A stretch of DNA of 64,000 bases, taken from positions 6,436,501 to 6,500,500 of the forward strand of contig NZ_LJJF01000001.1 of assembly GCF_001625365.1 (NCBI RefSeq). The letters run 5' to 3'. Shown here piece after piece: positions 56,387 to 64,000 of the stretch. The DNA comes from Streptomyces sp. MJM8645. GTDB lineage: Bacteria; Actinomycetota; Actinomycetes; Streptomycetales; Streptomycetaceae. The position numbers and the translations under genes are program-made. The notes under the pieces were generated by a model that worked only from the letters and a program-made list of their open reading frames with translations, was not told where the DNA came from and made no database searches. How positions within the stretch are numbered: the stretch's first letter is position 1; the number at the start of each line of letters is the position of its first letter.

Positions 56387-56540
56387 GTCGCGAGGGAGAT
56401 GATTCCTCGTCAGGCGTCAGTGGTGCTACCAGAGCACGTCCTACTTTCAGTAGGAAGAGTCCGTGCGACCCGGGCCTGGCGCTCCAATAGTCGGACGAGG
56501 TCCGGTGCCTTTCAAAAGGCGCCGGGCCTCATTCGCTTTT
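56387..56540 (+). ncRNA. predicted small RNA, copy 4 (most diverged)
   Basis: The last copy has CCAATAG for CCAATTG, GCGACCC for GCGATCC, and a terminator reading GGTCCGGTGCC...GGCGCCGGGCC in which two wobble pairs have become Watson-Crick pairs. The tail is TCATTCGCTTTTT. After it the repeat ends and the convergent IclR gene begins 58 bp on. Confidence 0.7.
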
Positions 56541-56598
56541 TCGGGCTGTTTCGGTGCGCGGTCAGGACTTGGTGGGGCGGGCGAGTTCCGCCGGGGAT

Positions 56599-57492
56599 TC
56601 AGGACGGCTGGCGGTCGGAGCCGAGTTCGCGGGAGATCCGCAATCCGGCCTGGGCGACGACGGGGCCGAGGGCGCGGACGCGGGCGGCGGTCATGCGGGA
56701 GGTCAGGCCGGAGACCGACAGGGCGGCGGTGACCTCGCCGGCGTGGTCGAAGATCGGTGCGGCGACGCAGCGGACCTCGGGTTCGTTCTCGCGGTCGTCG
56801 ATGGAGTAGCCGCGGGCGCGGATCCGGGCGAGGTCGGCGCGCAGCCGGGTCTCGTCGGAGATGGTCCAGGCGGTGACCGGGCGCAGGCCCGCGGCGACGA
56901 CCTCGGTGACGGCCTCGTCGGGCAGCCAGGCGAGGATGGCCTTTCCGGTGGCGGTGCAGTAGGCGGGGGCCCGGCTGCCGACGCGGGAGGCCATGCGGAC
57001 GTTGGTCTCGTCCTCGACCTTGTCCAGGTAGACGATTCCGGGGGCCTGCCAGACGGTCAGGTGGACGGTCTCGCCGGCCTCGCGCTGGAGCCGGCGCAGG
57101 TGTTCGGCGGCGACGCTGCGCAGGTCGAGGGTGGAGAGGTAGGCCTGGCCGAGGCGCAGTGAGCCGTGGCCGAGCCGGAACCAGCCGGTCTCGCGGTCGC
57201 GGTCGAGGAGGTGCTCGTCGAGCAGCGGGCCCGCGAGCCGCAGCACGGTGCTCTTGTTGAGGCCGAGCGCTTCGGCGAGCTGGGCGAGCGGGACGCCGCG
57301 CCCGTCGCTGTGGTCGCGGACGTGGCCGAGGACGGCGAGCGCGCGGCGCAGCGAGGACGACTGGTTGCGTTCGGTCGCGGGTTTGCGCCCGGCGGCCGCG
57401 CCCGAGGGCCGTTCGGCCGCCGCGCCGGTGGGTCTGTCGGCCGCCGTGCCCGCGGGCCGCTCGGTCTCCGCGTCGGGCCCCGTCTCCGTCAT
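56599..57492 (-). CDS. IclR family transcriptional regulator
   Basis: A 297-residue IclR protein. A low-complexity N-terminus of about 45 residues built on a RPxGxAAxRPxG repeat precedes the winged helix (LAQLAEALGLNKSTVLRLAG) and the effector domain (ETVHLTVWQAPGIVYLDKVE, AYCTATGKAILAWLPDEAV, EVRCVAAPIFDHAGEVTA). I start at ATG 57492. It is divergent from the sugar ABC operon, and the palindrome at 57644-57655 lies between them, so it is the likely regulator of the importer. Confidence 0.88.
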   Translation of the reverse strand: MTETGPDAETERPAGTAADRPTGAAAERPSGAAAGRKPATERNQSSSLRRALAVLGHVRDHSDGRGVPLAQLAEALGLNKSTVLRLAGPLLDEHLLDRDRETGWFRLGHGSLRLGQAYLSTLDLRSVAAEHLRRLQREAGETVHLTVWQAPGIVYLDKVEDETNVRMASRVGSRAPAYCTATGKAILAWLPDEAVTEVVAAGLRPVTAWTISDETRLRADLARIRARGYSIDDRENEPEVRCVAAPIFDHAGEVTAALSVSGLTSRMTAARVRALGPVVAQAGLRISRELGSDRQPS

Positions 57493-57918
57493 GGGTGGTC
57501 CGTCCCCTGTCTCGTTCCGCTGTCGAGTGCTACTGCCGTGTACTGCTGCCGTGTGCTGATGCCGCGTTCTGCCGGTGTTCCCCCGCTCGACGGCGGCGGT
57601 TGTCAGAAGGTACCCGTTCGCGTTCGCAACGCCGCTTCTTCGACACAACGTTGTGCAGTGCAAAACTTCCCGAACCCCCTCTTGTTGGCGCCGATCGCCC
57701 GCGCTTAACGTCCCTGCCATCGAGCAGGCGACGCCGCCCCACCCGAACGGTCCGCCCTGCCGCACCCCCGTACCGGCCTGCCCGGGACGCCCCCCAACGC
57801 GTCCGGGCCGTCCTCCACCCACACCCACCATCGGCCCCGGTCAGGGCCTGCTTCGACGTACCCGTCCCCAGCGGCGCACGTCTCGGCGGCAACTGTCGGG
57901 AGGGGAGGTTCTCCACCC
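57493..57918 (+). promoter_or_regulatory. divergent control region of IclR and sugar ABC operon
   Basis: A 426-bp region. CACAACGTTGTG (57644-57655) is a perfect 12-bp palindrome and probable IclR site. TTGTTG (57682-57687) and TTAACG (57705-57710), 17 bp apart, form a promoter for the ABC operon with a leader of about 200 nt. Nearer the regulator there is a degenerate TACTGCCGTG repeat (57529-57575). Confidence 0.6.
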
Positions 57919-59229
57919 ATGCGACTCATCAGACGGACTGCCGCGGCCGCCGTGCTCGCCGCCAGCTGCCTCGCCGCGACCGCCTGCGCGCCGGGCACCG
58001 CCGCGCCGGCCGGCGACAAGGCCGCCGACGACCGGACCGGCACCCTCCAGGTCTGGCTGTACAACGAGGCGGGCAACGCGGCCAAGGAGGCCGTGGTCGG
58101 CAAGGCGGTGAGCGAGTTCCAGGCCTCCCACCAGGGCGTCACCGTCAAGGTCAGCTACATCGACACCGACGCCTCCGCCCGCGCGGCCAAGATGAAGGGC
58201 GCCTTCAACGACCCGGGCAGCGCCCCGGACCTGGTCGAGTTCGGCAACACCGACCTCCCCGGCTACGTCGCGGCCGGCGGCCTCGCCGAGATCGGCGCCG
58301 ACCTCGACAAGTGGCAGGACAAGGGCGACCTCGACCCGGCGATCGTCAAGACCGCCGTGGTGGACGGCAAGACGTACGGCCTGCCCTGGTGGGTCGCCGT
58401 GCGCGCGCTCTACTACCGCAGCGACCTGTTCACCGAGGCCGGGCTGACCCCGCCGACCTCGTACGCCGAACTGGTCACCGCCACCCAGAAGATCCACGCC
58501 GCGCACCCCGACACCTTCGGCATCGCCGTCGGCGGCAAGTACACCTTCGGGGCGCTGCCGTTCGTCTGGGACGCGGGCGGCGACATCGCCGCCAAGGACG
58601 GCTCCGCGTACAAGGCGGCCATCAACTCGCCCGCCTCGCAGGCCGGGATCAAGCGCTACACCGATCTCTTCGGCGCCGACGGCTGCCCCGCCCAGCAGTG
58701 CGCCGACCTCACCGGCGGCAAGACCGTCGACCTGTTCGCGGCCGGCAAGTCGGCGATGGCGATCCTGCCCAACTCCAGCCGCAGCAAGGTCGACGGGGGC
58801 CCGGTGAAGGGCAAGTACGGTGTGGTGCCGCTGCCCGGGGAGAAGGCCGGCTCGATCGCCCCGGCGTTCGCGGGCGGCAACAACCTCGGCGTGATGAAGG
58901 CGGCCAAGCACCGCACGCTCGCCCTCGAATTCGCCGAACTGCTGGCGGGCCCGGCGTACCAGGAGCAGATGTACGACGCGATGGGCAACCTGCCGACGCT
59001 CAAGTCCGTCAGCGGCAAGGTCGCCGCCAAGGACGCCTTCCTGAAGCCCTTCACCGACACCATCGCGGCCGGCACCAGGTTCGTCCCGCTCGACCAGGCG
59101 TGGGCGCAGATCGACGCCCAGGCGGTGATCCCGACCATGCTGCAGCAGGTGGTCACCGGCAAGGCGGACGTGGCGAAGGCCTCGGGCGACGCCGCGAACC
59201 AGATCACCTCGGCCTTCGCCGCGCACTGA
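57919..59229 (+). CDS. carbohydrate ABC transporter substrate-binding lipoprotein
   Basis: A 436-residue extracellular solute-binding protein of family 1. The signal peptide ends in a lipobox (LAATAC) with Cys23 as the lipid-bearing residue. LQVWLYNEAGNAAKEAVVGK, PDLVEFGNTDLPGYVAAGGL and YGLPWWVAVRALYYRSDLF are the usual sugar-binding-protein blocks. ATG 57919 has GGGAGG upstream. It is the first gene of an operon with two permeases. The sugar is unknown. Aromatic residues WLYNEAG and PWWVAV may stack on it. Confidence 0.9.
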   Translation: MRLIRRTAAAAVLAASCLAATACAPGTAAPAGDKAADDRTGTLQVWLYNEAGNAAKEAVVGKAVSEFQASHQGVTVKVSYIDTDASARAAKMKGAFNDPGSAPDLVEFGNTDLPGYVAAGGLAEIGADLDKWQDKGDLDPAIVKTAVVDGKTYGLPWWVAVRALYYRSDLFTEAGLTPPTSYAELVTATQKIHAAHPDTFGIAVGGKYTFGALPFVWDAGGDIAAKDGSAYKAAINSPASQAGIKRYTDLFGADGCPAQQCADLTGGKTVDLFAAGKSAMAILPNSSRSKVDGGPVKGKYGVVPLPGEKAGSIAPAFAGGNNLGVMKAAKHRTLALEFAELLAGPAYQEQMYDAMGNLPTLKSVSGKVAAKDAFLKPFTDTIAAGTRFVPLDQAWAQIDAQAVIPTMLQQVVTGKADVAKASGDAANQITSAFAAH

Positions 59230-59323
59230 CGGCGGCTGCCCACCCACCCCCAACCTCTGGTCCCGTACCACCTCCTGGTCCCGCACCGACCTCACGGTCC
59301 GCGGAAGAGAGCAGGTCCCGCAC

Positions 59324-60304
59324 GTGTCCGCATCCACCACGACCGCCCCGACGGCGCCGCCTTCCCCGCGCGGGCGCCGTGGGGGCACGGCGCCGGCCGC
59401 ACCCTCGGGCGGCCGGCGCCGCCGGCCCCCGCTGCTGCTGCTCCTGCCGGCCGCGGTCATCCTGATCCCGCTGGTCGCCTACCCGATCTACCAGCTGGGC
59501 CTGCTGTCCGTGCTGGACTTCGGGCAGGCCCAGGCCTCGGGGGGCGCCCCGACCTCCTTCGTCGGCTTCGGCAACTACTCGAAGATCCTGAGCGACGGCC
59601 AGTTCTGGTCGGTGCTGCTGCAGACGGTCGGCTTCGCCGCGTTCTGCGTGGTCGCCACCCTGGCCGTCGGCGCGACCCTCGCCGTCCTGCTGACCAAGGT
59701 CGGGCGGTGGCCCAGGCTGGTGCTGACCACCGCCGCGATGGCGGCCTGGGCGGCGCCGGCGATGACCGGTTCGACGGTGTGGAGCTTCCTGTTCGACACC
59801 AACCTTGGCCTGGTCAACCACACGCTGGTGAAGCTCGGGCTCACCGGCTTCCACGAGTTCAACTGGTTCTACGACAAGTGGACGGCGTTCCTGATCGTCG
59901 GCGCCGTCGTGGTGTGGCACTCCTTCCCCTTCGTGATGGTCACCCTCTACGCGGGGATCCGGGCGATCCCGGAGGAGATCATGGAGGCCGCCGCCCTGGA
60001 CGGCGCCAACACCTGGACGACCTTCCGCCGGATCACCGCGCCGATGCTGCGGCCGATCCTGACCATCGTGGTGATCCAGTCGGTGATCTGGGACTTCAAG
60101 GTCTTCACCCAGATCTACGTGATGACCGAGGGCGGCGGCATCGCCGGCCAGAACCTGGTGCTCAACGTGTACGCGTACCAGAAGGCGTTCGCCTCCTCGC
60201 AGTACGGGCTCGGCGCGGCGATCGGCGTGATCATGCTGCTGATCCTGGTGATCCCGACGGTCCTCTACATCCGCACCCTGCGACGGACGGGGAACGAACT
60301 GTGA
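59324..60304 (+). CDS. carbohydrate ABC transporter permease (MalF type)
   Basis: A 326-residue permease with six helices after an Ala/Pro/Arg-rich N-terminus. LLLPAAVILIPLVAYPIYQL is helix 1, and the ATPase-docking EAA loop reads EEIMEAAALDGANTWTTFRR followed by ITAPMLRP. GTG 59324 follows a GAAGAGAG ribosome site. The stop overlaps the next permease by four bases (GTGA). It pairs with that protein to form the channel. Confidence 0.9.
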   Translation: MSASTTTAPTAPPSPRGRRGGTAPAAPSGGRRRRPPLLLLLPAAVILIPLVAYPIYQLGLLSVLDFGQAQASGGAPTSFVGFGNYSKILSDGQFWSVLLQTVGFAAFCVVATLAVGATLAVLLTKVGRWPRLVLTTAAMAAWAAPAMTGSTVWSFLFDTNLGLVNHTLVKLGLTGFHEFNWFYDKWTAFLIVGAVVVWHSFPFVMVTLYAGIRAIPEEIMEAAALDGANTWTTFRRITAPMLRPILTIVVIQSVIWDFKVFTQIYVMTEGGGIAGQNLVLNVYAYQKAFASSQYGLGAAIGVIMLLILVIPTVLYIRTLRRTGNEL

Positions 60305-61239
60305 GCGCCCTGAACCCCGTCCGGGACTCCCGGACCGGCACCGGCGGAACCGGCACCACCCGGAGCCGCACCACCCGGAGCCGTAACACCCGTAACACCC
60401 GCGGCCGTTGGCGGCTCGCCGCCAACACCGGCGCGATCGTGCTGGCCGTGGTCACCGCCTTCCCGATCTTCTGGATGGTGCTGTCCGCGTTCAAGCCCAA
60501 GGGCGAGGTGCGGTCGCTGGACCCGAAGCCGTGGACGGCCCACCCCACGCTGGAGAGCTTCCGCCAGGTGCTCAGCGTGGACGGCTTCGGCCGGTACTTC
60601 GTGAACAGCCTGGTGATCGCGGTGTCGGTGGTGGTGCTCTCGGCCGTCGTGGTGTTCCTGGCGGCGGTGGCCGTGACCAGGTTCCGGTTCAGGTTCCGCA
60701 CCACCATCATGGTGATGTTCCTGATCGCCCAGATGATCCCGGTCGAGGCGCTCACCATCCCGCTGTTCTTCATGTTCCGTGACGCCGGCCGGTTCGCGCC
60801 GGGCATCGGGCTGAACACCCTCGCCTCGCTGATCCTGGTGCAGTTGGCGTTCTCGCTGCCGTTCGGCATCTGGATGATGCGCGGCTTCGTCGCGGCCGTC
60901 CCGGTGTCGATCGAGGAGGCCGCGCAGATCGACGGCGCCAGCCGCACCCGCATCCTGTGGCGGATCCTGCTGCCGCTGGTGGCGCCGGGCCTCGCCGCGA
61001 CCAGCGTGTTCTCCTTCATCGCCGCGTGGAACGACTTCGTCTTCGCGAAGACCTTCATCATCAGCGCCACCCAGAACCAGACCCTGCCGTCCGCGCTGCT
61101 GGTCTTCTTCAAGCCGGACGAGAACGACTGGGGCGGCATCATGGCGGCGTCGACGCTGATGACGGTGCCGGTGCTGATCTTCTTCATCGCGGTCCAGCGC
61201 AAGCTGGTGTCCGGGCTGGCGGGCGCGGTGAAGGACTGA
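60301..61239 (+). CDS. carbohydrate ABC transporter permease (MalG type)
   Basis: A 312-residue permease. The N-terminus is a Thr/Arg/Gly repeat (TGTGGTGTTRSRTTRSRNTR), then six helices starting IVLAVVTAFPIFWMVLSAFK. The EAA loop is VSIEEAAQIDGASRTRILWR followed by ILLPLVAP. GTG 60301 overlaps the previous stop. No ATPase gene follows, as in other Streptomyces sugar importers that share the multi-purpose ATPase MsiK. The final codons AVKD-stop are copied 25 bp downstream (GCGGTGAAGGACTGA at 61225 and 61250). Confidence 0.9.
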   Translation: MSALNPVRDSRTGTGGTGTTRSRTTRSRNTRNTRGRWRLAANTGAIVLAVVTAFPIFWMVLSAFKPKGEVRSLDPKPWTAHPTLESFRQVLSVDGFGRYFVNSLVIAVSVVVLSAVVVFLAAVAVTRFRFRFRTTIMVMFLIAQMIPVEALTIPLFFMFRDAGRFAPGIGLNTLASLILVQLAFSLPFGIWMMRGFVAAVPVSIEEAAQIDGASRTRILWRILLPLVAPGLAATSVFSFIAAWNDFVFAKTFIISATQNQTLPSALLVFFKPDENDWGGIMAASTLMTVPVLIFFIAVQRKLVSGLAGAVKD

Positions 61240-61265
61240 GCCGTCCGGGGCGGTGAAGGACTGAC

Positions 61266-61311
61266 GCCCGCCGGGGCGGTCGGGCGGGCTTCCCCCGTCC
61301 GGCCGCCCCGG
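61266..61311 (+). terminator. terminator region of the ABC operon
   Basis: GCCCGCC (61266-61272) with GGCGGGC (61283-61289), and alternatively CCGGGGCGG (61271-61279) with CCGCCCCGG (61303-61311). The two stems exclude each other in part. It lies 26 bp after the last permease. Confidence 0.5.
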
Positions 61312-61401
61312 CGGTCGTGCCACGCCATGCGGCCGGTACCGGACGCCGATCCGCGGGCCCACCGGCCGGGCCGTCTCCGGGGCGGCGGTTAGGCTTCCGC
61401 C

Positions 61402-63894
<2,493 letters not shown>

Positions 63895-63916
63895 CGGCCC
63901 CGGCGGTCGAACGTTT

Positions 63917-63960
63917 CGGCGGCAGGGTGGTGCCACGCCCCGGGCACTGCCCTGCCGCCG
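63917..63960 (+). terminator. terminator after the UvrA-like gene
   Basis: CGGCGGCAGGG (63917-63927) and CCCTGCCGCCG (63950-63960) with an inner GTGCC/GGCAC helix, 22 bp after the stop. Beyond it, to the window end, nothing is recognised. Confidence 0.75.
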
Positions 63961-64000
63961 TGGCGTTCCACCACCGGGTCCGGCTCGTGCTGCTGGACCC

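Larger units (their letters stand above)
55717..56541 (+). repeat. four-copy 211-bp tandem array of small RNA units
   Basis: The motif TCGCGAGGGAGATGATTCC starts at 55755, 55966, 56177 and 56388, exactly 211 bp apart. Copies differ at only a few positions, mostly transitions, until the last one changes at its 3' end. Each has a promoter TTCGGT-18 bp-TA(C/T)TGT, a structured body and a terminator followed by a T-rich tract. Because 211 is not a multiple of three, a long frame running through the array changes reading frame in every unit, so this is not a repetitive protein gene. Confidence 0.9.

Noticed and set aside
55755..56541. CRISPR array or T-box/riboswitch identity for the 211-bp units
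   Set aside because: Units are contiguous without unique spacers and there are no cas genes. GGTGCTACC only loosely resembles a T-box antiterminator and the specifier stem and other T-box motifs are missing.
55761..56809. Overlapping long open frames across the 211-bp array coding proteins with repeated segments such as MIPRQASVVLPEHVLLS
   Set aside because: The repeat period is not divisible by three, the same DNA is read in all three frames in successive units, and no frame closes before the terminator stem. An ATG with AGGGAG directly before it exists in each unit but lacks proper spacing and an in-unit stop.

Overview
The window is about 73-74 percent GC and dense with genes, and reads as a chromosomal segment of a Streptomycetaceae actinomycete. 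Kitasatospora is the most likely genus. The best species clue is a secreted ribonuclease (52081-52473) whose 96-residue mature part differs from the textbook RNase Sa of Streptomyces (now Kitasatospora) aureofaciens at about eight positions by memory. A c-di-AMP (ydaO) riboswitch before a LysM/M23 peptidase, a DmdR/IdeR-type iron box, a sugar ABC importer lacking its own ATPase, and many leaderless genes fit the same group. I see no rRNA, tRNA, CRISPR array, insertion sequence, prophage or complete biosynthetic cluster.

Layout. 1-9 kb: a partial dienelactone hydrolase, a sugar porter, two flavin-binding split-barrel proteins divergent from a MocR regulator, a secreted SGNH lipase, NDH-2, and a HipA-like kinase paired with a DUF3037 protein. 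9-16 kb: MarR, purB, a DHA2 exporter, the riboswitch-controlled peptidase, an iron-boxed DUF2470 protein and a DHA1 exporter. 16.7-22.8 kb: two divergent operons around a 30-bp palindrome, RidA/IclR/KDG kinase on the left and a D-serine-dehydratase-like enzyme/D-aminoacylase/KDPG aldolase on the right. Together these could turn N-acetyl-D-glucosaminate into pyruvate and glyceraldehyde 3-phosphate. 23-34 kb: GH13 glucosidase, YhgE-like protein, amino-acid permease with a FadR-type regulator, FhuF-like reductase, purple acid phosphatase, orphan response regulator, PNGase-A-like amidase. 34-42 kb: LysR with psuG-psuK (pseudouridine catabolism), PolX, a degenerate histidine-kinase ATPase, and an ArsR-MFS pair. 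42-55.7 kb: an Eis-like acetyltransferase, transporters, hydrolases, a small HD hydrolase, a lytic transglycosylase, a fused carboxyltransferase, the RNase, MOSC, TetR and a universal stress protein. 57.5-61.2 kb: an IclR regulator divergent from a sugar ABC importer. 61.4-63.9 kb: a UvrA-like ATPase.

The most unusual element is at 55.7-56.54 kb: four tandem units of exactly 211 bp. Each carries the same -35/-10 promoter, hairpins and a stem-loop/U-tract terminator, so I read it as an array of four nearly identical small RNA genes of about 154 nt. The unit length is not a multiple of three, so the array is not a repetitive protein gene. Three changes in the last terminator are compatible with its stem, and two of them turn wobble pairs into Watson-Crick pairs.

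Two other patterns recur. First, many genes have a TANNNT-like -10 box ending 6-8 nt before the start codon, so their mRNAs should be leaderless. Second, short tandem duplications are common at gene ends, several of them copying the stop codon.
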